From assembly GCA_016839625.1 (NCBI GenBank), contig JAEOTY010000334.1, forward strand, positions 1-41,253: a stretch of 41,253 nt of DNA. The letters are read 5' to 3'. Every line of letters starts with the position of its first letter. Position 1 is the first letter of the stretch. Both the position numbers and the translations under genes were made by a program. Shown here piece by piece: positions 26,311 through 34,655 of the stretch. The notes below the pieces were generated by a model. It did not search any database. It was not told where the DNA came from and saw only the letters and a list, made by a program, of their open reading frames with translations. Origin of the DNA: Candidatus Hodarchaeota archaeon (GTDB taxonomy: Archaea > Asgardarchaeota > Heimdallarchaeia > Hodarchaeales > Hodarchaeaceae).

Positions 26311-27357
26311 ATGATGTCAGAACCACGTTCAACCCATTCAGAAGCGATTGCAGGAGTGCGCATAAAACGATTCCTGACTATGACGGTAATGAAATTAGCT
26401 ACTGAATTATTGGATCGGTCTGACTCCGCGCAGACCAAGAAATTAATAGAAACTATGATTACCGACTTAGTGAAGTCAAATTTCAACTTAACATCCTCTG
26501 ATAATACGTTAACTCAAACAAAGCTCTTTCTGGGTTCATTGGGTTTCTCTCCCTGTGAAGTGGAATGGGCCGAAGATGTTCGATTGGGAAAAGTTCTTTT
26601 AGGAAAGGGTCGAATTTGGAAAGCCACGACCCATAAAGATTCAGAGTTAATCAAACTTCTTTTATTAGCTATAGTTAAAGGACTCGGATATTCATTCATC
26701 AAGTCCAATGTTGAAGTTGCTTTTCTAGAAAATGAGCTTCTTCCACCTCGGTTTGCTTATGAAATCCAGTTTCGAGCAGCTGAGGACGTTTTTGCTGAAA
26801 CAATTCAACCAACTCAAGAAAAAGCAGAGGTTTTACTTTCCGCTGGGTCGTTACTTGAGCCAATTCTGGGTAGAGGGATTAACATTCAAGAAGCAACCCG
26901 GTTTTTAATTGAAGGGACACAGAAAGTTGTTGAGGAATTCGAACCTAGTCTGTTAGAGCGAAAAGATATTGAGGATTATCCTCTAAAATTGATTGAAATT
27001 CTATATCTAAAGTTTCTAGAAGACGAAAGGTTAGAAACTATTGCTAATCAGATTGGTTGTCTAATGGTCAGAGGAATAAGACAAACATTTCCTCTACTAA
27101 AAAACCATCAACTTCTCAAAGGAATTGGTCTTCTTCCTACAGATGAAATTGATGAGCTATTATTCTATGGGAGTGTAGACATTTGTGGGACTGAAATACG
27201 AGGCAAGAACATTAGTTTTTGTCGCTTTTTAGGATACATTTGGAGTGGTTTTGCTTCTGAAGTTTTAAATAAGAAATTTCAGATGACTGAAGATCCACTT
27301 TGCGCTACAAGTACTGGAACCAAATGTATTTTCACGCTTGAAGAAGTAGTTTCTTAA
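26311..27357 (+). CDS. V4R-like domain protein
   Basis: Soluble 348-aa protein. The C-terminal about 60 residues resemble the V4R (4-vinyl reductase-like) sensor domain: FLGYIWSGFASEVLN, then EDPLCATSTGTKCIFTLE, where the two cysteines and the CxF ending are the family hallmark. The middle (about 90-190) has a similar beta-rich stretch with VEVAFLENELLPP and may be an older copy of the same fold that has lost its cysteines; this is a guess. The N-terminal 60 residues are helical. AGAGGA lies before two tandem ATG codons, so the start is 26311 or 26314. V4R domains often sense small ligands; the ligand here is unknown. Confidence 0.55.
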   Translation: MMSEPRSTHSEAIAGVRIKRFLTMTVMKLATELLDRSDSAQTKKLIETMITDLVKSNFNLTSSDNTLTQTKLFLGSLGFSPCEVEWAEDVRLGKVLLGKGRIWKATTHKDSELIKLLLLAIVKGLGYSFIKSNVEVAFLENELLPPRFAYEIQFRAAEDVFAETIQPTQEKAEVLLSAGSLLEPILGRGINIQEATRFLIEGTQKVVEEFEPSLLERKDIEDYPLKLIEILYLKFLEDERLETIANQIGCLMVRGIRQTFPLLKNHQLLKGIGLLPTDEIDELLFYGSVDICGTEIRGKNISFCRFLGYIWSGFASEVLNKKFQMTEDPLCATSTGTKCIFTLEEVVS

Positions 27358-27528
27358 GAAAGTCCTTTAAAAAAGAATAACTATCTCGACATCTCTTTGA
27401 ATATATGAATTAAAAGCTTTAAAAGGAGGGATGATAACACTTAGAAGATAAAAGTAAAACTCTCTTGCATTGTTAGAAATAATTGAAAGACTGTTATTAA
27501 CAGAATATTCTGGATAAATGTGAGGAAA

Positions 27529-27864
27529 ATGGTCAATTTTTGCGATAAATGTGGTGCTCTCTTAACTCCTCGTCGAAACAAAGACGGTTCTGTCACTTTA
27601 ATCTGTAAAATCTGCAAAACTGAATCGAAGGAAAGATTCAACGAATCATCTTACCAAATTTCAAGCAAAATTCAACATTCAGAAAAAGACAAATTAACAG
27701 TTGTCGAAGAAGAATTTGACATCCGACCGAGTATTAAAGTAGCCTGTCCTCGCTGCAATCATTACGAGGCACGTTATTGGGAAGCTGAGGATCGTCGAAA
27801 AGAGGAATGGGAAACAACCACGTATTACAAATGCACTAAGTGTAACTGGGTATGGTCTGAATAA
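27529..27864 (+). CDS. Transcription factor S/TFIIS-like two-ribbon protein
   Basis: Resembles archaeal TFS, the factor that rescues backtracked RNA polymerase by stimulating transcript cleavage. Two zinc ribbons are present: C5, C8, C26, C29 at the N-terminus (FCDKCGALLTPRR) and C73, C76, C102, C105 at the C-terminus (ACPRCNHYEARYW and YYKCTKCNWVW). The loop that in TFS carries the catalytic Asp-Glu (ADEPPT) reads RRKEEWETT here, with E92-E93 and one extra residue. It is acidic but not the standard pair. ATG 27529 is chosen over GTG 27520 because GTGAGG precedes it. It may be a TFS paralog rather than the main factor. Confidence 0.8.
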   Translation: MVNFCDKCGALLTPRRNKDGSVTLICKICKTESKERFNESSYQISSKIQHSEKDKLTVVEEEFDIRPSIKVACPRCNHYEARYWEAEDRRKEEWETTTYYKCTKCNWVWSE

Positions 27865-27973
27865 CATACCAAGAGCGAATCGATCTTGATTTCGATTCCA
27901 TAAGCATCGAAATCGTCTTTCTAATTATATCTTCACATTTAAAGGTAAATACTTTCAAGAAAACACTCTAACG

Positions 27974-28012
27974 ATTTAAGAAGAATTTTCTAGTGATTTT
28001 AATTTCTTAAAT
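27974..28012. terminator. Bidirectional terminator-like hairpin
   Basis: ATTTAAGAA (27974-27982) and TTCTTAAAT (28004-28012) form a 9-bp stem around a 21-nt loop in the gap between two convergent genes, immediately after the stop of the DUF6125 gene on the minus strand. The flanks are T-rich on both strands. The role is inferred from position. Confidence 0.4.
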
Positions 28013-28534
28013 TTATTCGTTAATATCTGGAATCGTGAATTCCCATCCGCAATGGAAATCGCGTTCCATCGAATCTGGAGGACAAGCTATTACTTTCGTT
28101 TTAATTCTGGGGTCGATTGTTTCAGCAAAACCACTATATTCTTCAATTCCCACTTCTTTACAAGGAAATAGTGGGAGATTCTTTCTCTCTCGTGCTGACT
28201 GGACGCGGCAAGTCTTCATTATTAGTATTAATTTATTGAAGGAGAGTCTTTTAATCTCCTGGATATTTATTGATGCATATAACCGTAATTGAAGTGCTTG
28301 TTCCAAGCCCTCTAAACCTGAATTTTTTGCGATATTAAATTCCTTCATAATTCGATTGGCTTCAACTACAGTGAAGCGTTTCCATCCTTCTTTGTCAATT
28401 TGGATTGCTTCTTCAAGGCCATGTCTTTTCTCAGCAGCTAGAAACCAACATCCATCGTGAGCTAGCCAATTCTTGGCATACATCCTGATTATCCTGATCA
28501 ATTCTGATTTATCTAGATCTTCAAGTTGCATCAT
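28013..28534 (-). CDS. DUF6125-like protein
   Basis: Matches a conserved prokaryotic family of unknown function annotated DUF6125 (as I recall it). Shared features are NWLAHDGCWFLAAEKRHGLE near the start, GWKRFTVVEANRI, LQLRLYASINIQE in the middle, and a conserved cysteine-containing end: CRVQSARERKNLPLFPC, then EYSGFAETIDPRI, IACPPDS and CGWEF. Cysteines and histidines in these motifs suggest metal or cofactor binding, but none is proven. I use ATG 28534 because GGAGATAA lies just upstream; the longer frame to 28582 is within the kinase gene. It overlaps the cytidylate kinase gene by 14 bp and is surely co-transcribed with it. Confidence 0.8.
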   Translation of the reverse strand: MMQLEDLDKSELIRIIRMYAKNWLAHDGCWFLAAEKRHGLEEAIQIDKEGWKRFTVVEANRIMKEFNIAKNSGLEGLEQALQLRLYASINIQEIKRLSFNKLILIMKTCRVQSARERKNLPLFPCKEVGIEEYSGFAETIDPRIKTKVIACPPDSMERDFHCGWEFTIPDINE

Positions 28535-29219
28535 CTTTATCTCCATGTTCGGGGTGAAATTTAGCGTCAAGCAGTTTCTCAATTTCAGTTTCTAGTGCAT
28601 CTAAGGAGTAACCTTCGTTTCTAAGAGTCAAATCAAAGTACTTTTTATCTCGGAAAGATACTCCGTAAATCTGTTCCAAACGTTCTCCATCAGTTTTATC
28701 TCGTGATTGGATTCTATTAATCAATTCTTCTTCATTCATTCCGAATTCAGATCTATTAGGATCGCGAGAGATTCGATGGGCTATTACACGTGCTGCTACT
28801 TCTAACCATATGGTGATTCCATTGGATCCAATAGCAAAAGGGGCCATTCTTCCTATAAAAATTCCCCCTTCTAGTAGAGCAGTTTTAAGTGCGTTTTTTT
28901 CAATTTCAATATCAACTTTAACTGCAAACTCCCTATCTTTAGTTGTTTGAACGTGTTTCATGAATTCATCCAAATTCTTTTCTTCCCATCCTGATTCAAT
29001 GGCGATTTTTCGTACAAAATCACCTGCACCGATGATTTTCAGGGAAATTTGACTTTTTAATTCGAAATATTCCTGTACAAATCTTGCTACAGTATCTTTC
29101 CCTGTTCCTGAGAATCCTCCTATTGCTATTATTGGATTTGTCCGTTTTTCAATTGTTGTTGAGAATTCTTTTAGGAGATTTTTCTCGAACTCTCGAAGAC
29201 AGGGAAGATATGTGCCCAT
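28521..29219 (-). CDS. cmk: Cytidylate kinase, archaeal type
   Basis: Phosphorylates CMP and dCMP with ATP in pyrimidine nucleotide metabolism. The core starts at IIAIGGFSGTGKDTVARF (P-loop) and continues with AGDFVRKIA, FIGRMAPFAIG, the lid-type segment HRISRDPNRSEF and the end SFRDKKYFDLTLRNEGYSL, all typical of archaeal Cmk. The N-terminus has a helical extension of about 30-40 residues not seen in the usual 180-aa enzyme. The track start (29249) is a TTG without Shine-Dalgarno; I prefer ATG 29219, though both lack a strong site. It overlaps the DUF6125-like gene by 14 bp. Confidence 0.85.
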   Translation of the reverse strand: MGTYLPCLREFEKNLLKEFSTTIEKRTNPIIAIGGFSGTGKDTVARFVQEYFELKSQISLKIIGAGDFVRKIAIESGWEEKNLDEFMKHVQTTKDREFAVKVDIEIEKNALKTALLEGGIFIGRMAPFAIGSNGITIWLEVAARVIAHRISRDPNRSEFGMNEEELINRIQSRDKTDGERLEQIYGVSFRDKKYFDLTLRNEGYSLDALETEIEKLLDAKFHPEHGDKDDAT

Positions 29220-29537
29220 AGGATTAACCAACTTCTTCTCAATAGACAATAGTGATATAATATGATTTATGATCTTGAAAAGGAGGTTTCTCTATTCCAT
29301 ATTCAAGTTTCATGAAATTGGATAGATGAAATGGAGATCTCTTCTCGGATTCAAATATATTCTGTATCATTTTCGATTGTGATTAAAATAATATGTATAA
29401 AAAGTATGAACGATGAGAAAGAATTAGCACGCTGAACTCTGCTGTTAAAAGAAGTTTTTGTCATTTAATTTCAGATGACTCCGAAAAAGTAAACTATTTA
29501 AGTAAAATGGTAGATTTACCTGAATATAATCGGATAA

Positions 29538-30965
29538 ATGAGTTCTAATAAGTTGGATAGTGAAATGGAATTTTCTATTTTTATTCAGGAACTCCTAAAG
29601 AGTACGTCAACCACAAAACAAGAAGCATTAGCATTAGCTATTGGTTTTAATCCTCAACTAGAAAGGAAATTTAAGTTAAAGTATCTAAGAACGGCTAGAA
29701 AAAGCCAAAACTTGATCATAAAACGGGCAGCGATTTCAGGTCTTGGATTCTCAACACTTAATGATAAAAAAGGGGGGAAAGATCAGAAAAAAACCTTAGA
29801 AAAATCTCTGAATGATCCTCTTACAACTGCAAGGATGACTGCAACAATTGCTTTAGCTGCTAATGCCCTTTTCTCTGGTAAAAATGATTTGTTAAAGAAA
29901 AGACATAAGAATTTTCTAAAAAACATTACTAATCAAGACTTCATTGTAAAGCAAGGGTATGCTCTCGCCTTGGGTCTTCTTGCAAAGTTTTCGGAGACAC
30001 AGAAGGATAGTTTCACCACGATTTTAGAAGCCTATGATCCCATAAAAATGATTAATCCAGATTTATATTTAATAGGGCTTACACTAACATCCATTTACAC
30101 TGGGAGAGTGGAGGAAGGATTTGATTTCATTTATGAGATTATTGTTCCCAAATTATTAAATAAAGAGAGTAGACGGTTTGTAGTCATATGTACTGCTTTT
30201 CTCCTTCCTTTGATTAATCCACCAACGAAGCGAGTTGAGATACTAAAAAAAATGATGAAAAAGAAGCTAGAATTTCATTCAAGATTCGGAACGGATTTAG
30301 CGTTAATTCTGACATATTTTTCTCTTCTTCATGAAATCAAAGAACAGAAGAATTTTCTCACTAGATTAACAGAGCTCGAAGAACTAGATACTGACTATAA
30401 TCAGATTCTTACTATTCTAAAAGAGAATAAAAAACTAGTTGATATTTTACGGGGATTGTCACACTGTAACTCTTTAGATATTAAAGCAGCAGGGGTTACT
30501 GCCAGTTTCTTTATCGAATCCGAAGAGAATAAGAGTGATTTGGTATCATTTGTTGAAGAAGGATTTCAGTACCAAGGTTCAGGCTATTTCGATCAGTTTC
30601 TTGTGCTATTAAGGATTTTTACATTCGTTCTCATGAATAAAGAGTATGACCGTGCAAATGATTTCAAGCGTTTCTTCCAATCACATGATCAACGAATAAA
30701 GCGGTTTGCAGGTCTTTCTTATGCTTGTCTTAAAGCCTCAAAAGAAGAATTTCAAGAGGTTTATGATATACTGACCTCAGAACAAGATGAAAACATCCAT
30801 TGGGGATTACTTGTAGGTATTTCTATGTATGATAGCCTTGGCCAACATACCTTTGAAGATCAATTGAGGCTTGGACTTTTATTGTTATGTCTAGGAATAA
30901 ACGATATTGGAACTTTATTATTGATTTCTCAAGCCATGACTTCAAAATTCTATCAAATTTGTTAG
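29538..30965 (+). CDS. HEAT/PC-like alpha-solenoid protein
   Basis: A 475-aa soluble protein made almost entirely of paired helices. Repeats with small residues at fixed places are visible, such as IKRAAISGLGFS, ARMTATIALAANAL, VKQGYALALGLLAK and IHWGLLVGISMYDSL. The GLG/ALGL type cores recall proteasome/cyclosome (PC) repeats of the Rpn1/Rpn2 kind as well as HEAT repeats. There is no signal peptide or membrane helix. It likely serves as a protein-protein scaffold. It is convergent with the CoA-ligase gene and divergent from the kinase gene. Assignment to a specific repeat class is tentative. Confidence 0.65.
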   Translation: MSSNKLDSEMEFSIFIQELLKSTSTTKQEALALAIGFNPQLERKFKLKYLRTARKSQNLIIKRAAISGLGFSTLNDKKGGKDQKKTLEKSLNDPLTTARMTATIALAANALFSGKNDLLKKRHKNFLKNITNQDFIVKQGYALALGLLAKFSETQKDSFTTILEAYDPIKMINPDLYLIGLTLTSIYTGRVEEGFDFIYEIIVPKLLNKESRRFVVICTAFLLPLINPPTKRVEILKKMMKKKLEFHSRFGTDLALILTYFSLLHEIKEQKNFLTRLTELEELDTDYNQILTILKENKKLVDILRGLSHCNSLDIKAAGVTASFFIESEENKSDLVSFVEEGFQYQGSGYFDQFLVLLRIFTFVLMNKEYDRANDFKRFFQSHDQRIKRFAGLSYACLKASKEEFQEVYDILTSEQDENIHWGLLVGISMYDSLGQHTFEDQLRLGLLLLCLGINDIGTLLLISQAMTSKFYQIC

Positions 30966-30969
30966 AAAT

Positions 30970-32442
30970 TCACAATCGCTGTCGCCATTGATAATAATTA
31001 ACCATGTAACGGAATGCTAGAACCATTCTTTCAGGACTGGGGAAGATCGGATAATTTTGTGATTCGAGATACTCTATTGAAGGTGAATTATAAGCTGTCA
31101 ATAAGGTTGTTATTAGAATGGGCTTGTTATAACTCTTAGAAAGCTTAAGAATGTCCTTGAAGAGGTTAACCTCCATCTCGGAGATAAAATCAAGCTGAGG
31201 TTTATGTTCTTCAATGATTAGAGGGGATTCCTTGTACAAATTGGCAAGATAGGATATCCCTCCAACTCCTAGTAGGAAAATAGCTTCAACTGCTGGCATT
31301 TTTTGGAAAATTATTTTAATAATATCTAATAAAATGCTCAAATTAAGTTCTGCAACTGTATCAATCGGGTTTCCTTTAGACCAATATGGCGGCAAAAGCT
31401 TATCAATGCTATCATACGCGTCTTTATTTAGGGGTAATAAGTTAACTCCATATTTAGAACATGCATCGGCAGCCATTACTCCCCATCCCCCACCTCGTGT
31501 TAGAATAACAACTTTACCTCTGGGAAATTCACATTCTGACCATTGTATAAAAGCTAAGACCAAGTCAAACATCTCCTCTAGTGATCTAACTATTATCGCT
31601 CCAGATTTTGCGAGAATGTTACTAAAAACGAGATCATCCCCTGCTATAGCCCCTGTGTGAGAAAGCGCTGCTTGACGGCCTGCTTTTGACCCTCCTGCTT
31701 TAAGAATGATTATTGGCTTTTTTTTGGATATTTTTTTTACCAATTTTACAAAACGACGAGCGTCTTGGATCCCTTCAACATAAAGACCAAGAACTTTAGA
31801 TCTTTCATCATGTTTTCCAAAATATTCTAGATAATCACTCATGTTTAAATCGGCCATATTTCCAGCGGATACATATGCATTAAGTCCTATACCTCGGTGG
31901 GAGGCAACTGAAATACCAATTGTGCCGATATTTCCTGATTGAGAAATGAAGGTCATACCACCCTGTTTCAGACCCACGACGGGCCACATTACAGCAGTTA
32001 ATCCCACACGCGTCGAAACAATTCCCATACCATTAGGACCAATTAGTCTGATGTCATTTTCACGAACATAGGCGACTACTTTGTCTTCTAGTTTACGCCC
32101 CTCTTCTCCAGATTCCCTAAAACCAGCGGATATAACTACAACGTGATGGACATTTCGTTGAGCTGCTTGTTCAAGAATTGACATGACAAATTCTGCTCTA
32201 ATTATAATTATTATAAGGTCAAGTGTCACATCTTCAGGAATATCAAGTATAGAAGGATATGCTTTATATCCTAGGATTTCTTCTTTCCGTAGATTTACTG
32301 GGAAGAATTTTCCCTGATAATTATTCTGAACAATGTTGGCAGCTACGATGAAACCCCATGAGGACAGTTGATCACTTGCCCCCACTAGTGCTACAGCCTT
32401 AGGGTTAAAGAAAGGTTCCAAATTAAGAGACATTGAGATCAT
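30970..32442 (-). CDS. CoA-ligase (ADP-forming) alpha-type protein
   Basis: Member of the nucleoside-diphosphate-forming acyl-CoA synthetase family, which makes ATP from acyl-CoA, ADP and phosphate in archaeal fermentation. Domain order: CoA-binding (FFNPKAVALVGASDQ), succinyl-CoA-ligase-like (RLIGPNGMGIVS, FISQSGNIG), and the phosphohistidine region GRQAALSHTGAIAGDD with the active-site His. The remaining C-terminal part is a second ligase-like domain. The beta subunit, an ATP-grasp protein, is not next to it, though many archaeal pairs are split. The start could be ATG 32442 or ATG 32433, where GGATGAT lies at normal spacing. Acyl substrate unknown. Confidence 0.9.
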   Translation of the reverse strand: MISMSLNLEPFFNPKAVALVGASDQLSSWGFIVAANIVQNNYQGKFFPVNLRKEEILGYKAYPSILDIPEDVTLDLIIIIIRAEFVMSILEQAAQRNVHHVVVISAGFRESGEEGRKLEDKVVAYVRENDIRLIGPNGMGIVSTRVGLTAVMWPVVGLKQGGMTFISQSGNIGTIGISVASHRGIGLNAYVSAGNMADLNMSDYLEYFGKHDERSKVLGLYVEGIQDARRFVKLVKKISKKKPIIILKAGGSKAGRQAALSHTGAIAGDDLVFSNILAKSGAIIVRSLEEMFDLVLAFIQWSECEFPRGKVVILTRGGGWGVMAADACSKYGVNLLPLNKDAYDSIDKLLPPYWSKGNPIDTVAELNLSILLDIIKIIFQKMPAVEAIFLLGVGGISYLANLYKESPLIIEEHKPQLDFISEMEVNLFKDILKLSKSYNKPILITTLLTAYNSPSIEYLESQNYPIFPSPERMVLAFRYMVNYYQWRQRL

Positions 32443-32597
32443 CCGCGTAATTTGAGAGCAAAATGCTATAATTTTCTATTTTCTCTCAAAAGAATACAAT
32501 ACGGATAAATAGGCGCTAATATAATAAAGATTTTTTTCAGAATTGAAAGCAAATCTTTTATGGTTATAAAACAATCACTTTTCAATGGGTGAACTTG

Positions 32598-33059
32598 GTG
32601 CGTCTTCTTGAGTCAAATGAGTTAGAAGAAAATTGGGAAAATATCATCTATCCTCCGAAACAATTGGGAAGAGTTACTCTCGATCTAACCGTTAAAAAGC
32701 TCTTTGCAATCAAAAATCAAAGTCAAGGGGCCCTAGACTTTGGAGGCAGTGAATATCAGCCTGTGGAGCTAGAATCGCTCAAACCAAAGATCGAGGATGA
32801 TCCAAAATATGGTTGGTGGACTCTATCAAGAGGACACTATATAGTTGAATACAATGAGTCTCTAGGTAAGGATTCCTATTTAGCCTTAGTCTATCCTCAC
32901 CAACGTCTTCTTCTAACTGGATGTTTTCATACGCCTTTTATTTGTGAACATTCTGGAGATTCTCCTACAATTCGAGGATTGTTGGTTGTTTATGATGAAG
33001 GAGTCCGAATTAAAGAGAATGCTCGAATATCTAATGCTCTGACTCTTAAAACGGATTAA
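32598..33059 (+). CDS. dCTP deaminase/dUTPase-fold protein, diverged site
   Basis: Resembles the dCTP deaminase/dUTPase family in fold markers: PKQLGRVTLDLTVKKLF near the start, WWTLSRGHYIVEYNESL, and RGLLVVYDEGVRIKENARISN at the end. The catalytic motif normally written PRSSLLR is YPHQRLLLTG here, and the general-base Glu region near the strand end reads GLLVVY. Deaminase or dUTPase activity is therefore doubtful, or uses other residues. The start is a GTG: 32598 has GGGTGA upstream, whereas the GTG at 32589 is less well placed. It stands alone between two minus-strand genes. The family call is fair, the function open. Confidence 0.6.
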   Translation: MRLLESNELEENWENIIYPPKQLGRVTLDLTVKKLFAIKNQSQGALDFGGSEYQPVELESLKPKIEDDPKYGWWTLSRGHYIVEYNESLGKDSYLALVYPHQRLLLTGCFHTPFICEHSGDSPTIRGLLVVYDEGVRIKENARISNALTLKTD

Positions 33060-33117
33060 ATAACCTTTATTCTTTAGATAAAAAATTTAAGTAATACAAT
33101 AAAGAGAGTAAAACTCG

Positions 33118-33729
33118 TTATTTATCCTTACCTTCATCGATTTCTGGAATATCAGTCTGAGCAATACGTTCAAAGAATTTAAGCTCGTTATAATACTTTG
33201 AAACAACAATTTGTCCTCCCTCAAGTTTAAAATAGATTTTTTGCCCTTGAAATATACCATCATTCAAAAAAATGTAACTTGAGTTGTCATTATATAAGGA
33301 ATTAACTACTCTTTCCCTCATAGAGACCAATTGAGACCATATTATTGGCTCTGAGTCAAGAATAGTGAAATTTTCTGCTGGAACAATTTCAAAACCTAAA
33401 AACAAATCGTTTATAATCCATAATGGAATAGCAAATCGCTTATTTTCCCAATAACCGAGGAGAGCTAGGTCAACTCGATCAGATCTGGAGTCAGCTGGAC
33501 AGGGTTGTCGGAGAATGAAACTTATTTCACATTTTTGAAGAAATAATTGTATAAATGACCAGAAAAAGTCTTTAGCTTGTTTTTTATATATTTCCTGTGG
33601 GATCTCAAGAAGACTGGTGAGTGAGGTCCTGAAATCACCAATCTCAAATTCCACATACCATCCCCGATGCCCTAAACCTAAATAATCATGAATCGATTGC
33701 AGTTCGGATTTTTTCTTCATTTTTCTCAT
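33118..33729 (-). CDS. Uncharacterised protein, 203 aa
   Basis: Unrecognised soluble protein. It is rich in aromatic residues in a mixed alpha/beta pattern, with GHRGWYVEFEIGDFRTSL near the start and a central pair of hydrophobic strands (FAIPLWIINDLFLGFEIVP). A cysteine pair occurs in ILRQPCPADSRSD but makes no clear motif. GTGATAAGAG precedes the ATG. It converges with the dCTP-deaminase-fold gene (58 bp) and diverges from the SDR gene. No function is proposed. Confidence 0.6.
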   Translation of the reverse strand: MRKMKKKSELQSIHDYLGLGHRGWYVEFEIGDFRTSLTSLLEIPQEIYKKQAKDFFWSFIQLFLQKCEISFILRQPCPADSRSDRVDLALLGYWENKRFAIPLWIINDLFLGFEIVPAENFTILDSEPIIWSQLVSMRERVVNSLYNDNSSYIFLNDGIFQGQKIYFKLEGGQIVVSKYYNELKFFERIAQTDIPEIDEGKDK

Positions 33730-33834
33730 CTCTTATCACTTTCACTATTCACTCTCTGAGATCCTTTATATACACCCAAATTTCGAAAATTTTATCTATT
33801 CTAGTATTAAATTTCGTTAAACTGAGGATTGATT

Positions 33835-34623
33835 ATGGAATTGGATGTTAATCGAAAAATTGCCTTAGTTAGTGCTTCTAGCACGGGCTTAGGAAAAGCT
33901 GTTGCTATAAATCTAGCGAAAGAAGGAGCAAATATCATTATATGCTCAAGAGACTCGGAAAAGCTAGAAATCGTAAAGGAAGAGATTCAAAGGATGGGTA
34001 GGAAAGTTATTGCTATTCCAACAGATCTCACACAATATTCGCAAGTACAAGAGTTAGTGAAGAAGAGCATTGATTTTTTTGGTAGAATTGACATTTTAGT
34101 AACCAATTGTGGAGGTCCTCCGTCTGGTGAGTTTTTAGATTTTACTGTCTTGGATTGGAAAAAAGCAATTGATTTGAATCTCATGAGCACAATTTACCTT
34201 TGTAAGGAAATTATTCCACATATGATAAAGCAGCAGTACGGCCGGATAATTATGATAACTAGTGTTAGTGTAAAACAACCAATTCAAGGTCTCATTCTTT
34301 CTAATGTCTCTCGTGCTGGGGTTGCTGGTTTAGCAAAAAGTCTAAGTAATGAGTTTGGAAAAGATAACATCTTGGTGAATATTGTTTGTCCTGGGTATAC
34401 ACAAACGAAACGTGTTGAAGAACTTGCAGAGAGTCTATCGATTAAACAAGGATTGAAAACCGAAGAGATAATACAAGAGTGGGAAAAGAAAAACGCTCTG
34501 GGACGTCTGGCTAAACCAGAAGAATTTGCAAATGTTGTTGTGTTTCTCGCTTCAGAGCGAGCTAGCCATGTGACGGGAGTCGCACTTCAGATAGACGGTG
34601 GCCTGGTCAAATCTCTTCTATGA
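33835..34623 (+). CDS. SDR-family protein lacking YxxxK
   Basis: Short-chain dehydrogenase/reductase fold: cofactor motif VSASSTGLGKAVA, then CSRDSEKL and TNCGGPP, where the NAG motif is changed. It keeps VCPGYTQT after the active site and GVALQIDGG at the end. Where canonical SDRs have Y-x3-K, this protein has S-N-V-S-R (LILSNVSRAGVAGLAKS), so the catalytic Tyr and Lys are missing; the same replacement is common in one SDR clade. It may bind NAD(P) but act differently. ATG 33835 is used rather than the TTG at 33829 because GAGG precedes it at 7-nt spacing. Confidence 0.9.
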   Translation: MELDVNRKIALVSASSTGLGKAVAINLAKEGANIIICSRDSEKLEIVKEEIQRMGRKVIAIPTDLTQYSQVQELVKKSIDFFGRIDILVTNCGGPPSGEFLDFTVLDWKKAIDLNLMSTIYLCKEIIPHMIKQQYGRIIMITSVSVKQPIQGLILSNVSRAGVAGLAKSLSNEFGKDNILVNIVCPGYTQTKRVEELAESLSIKQGLKTEEIIQEWEKKNALGRLAKPEEFANVVVFLASERASHVTGVALQIDGGLVKSLL

Positions 34624-34655
34624 GTTACTCTTGAAACAAGATTAGTGTACTCTTA

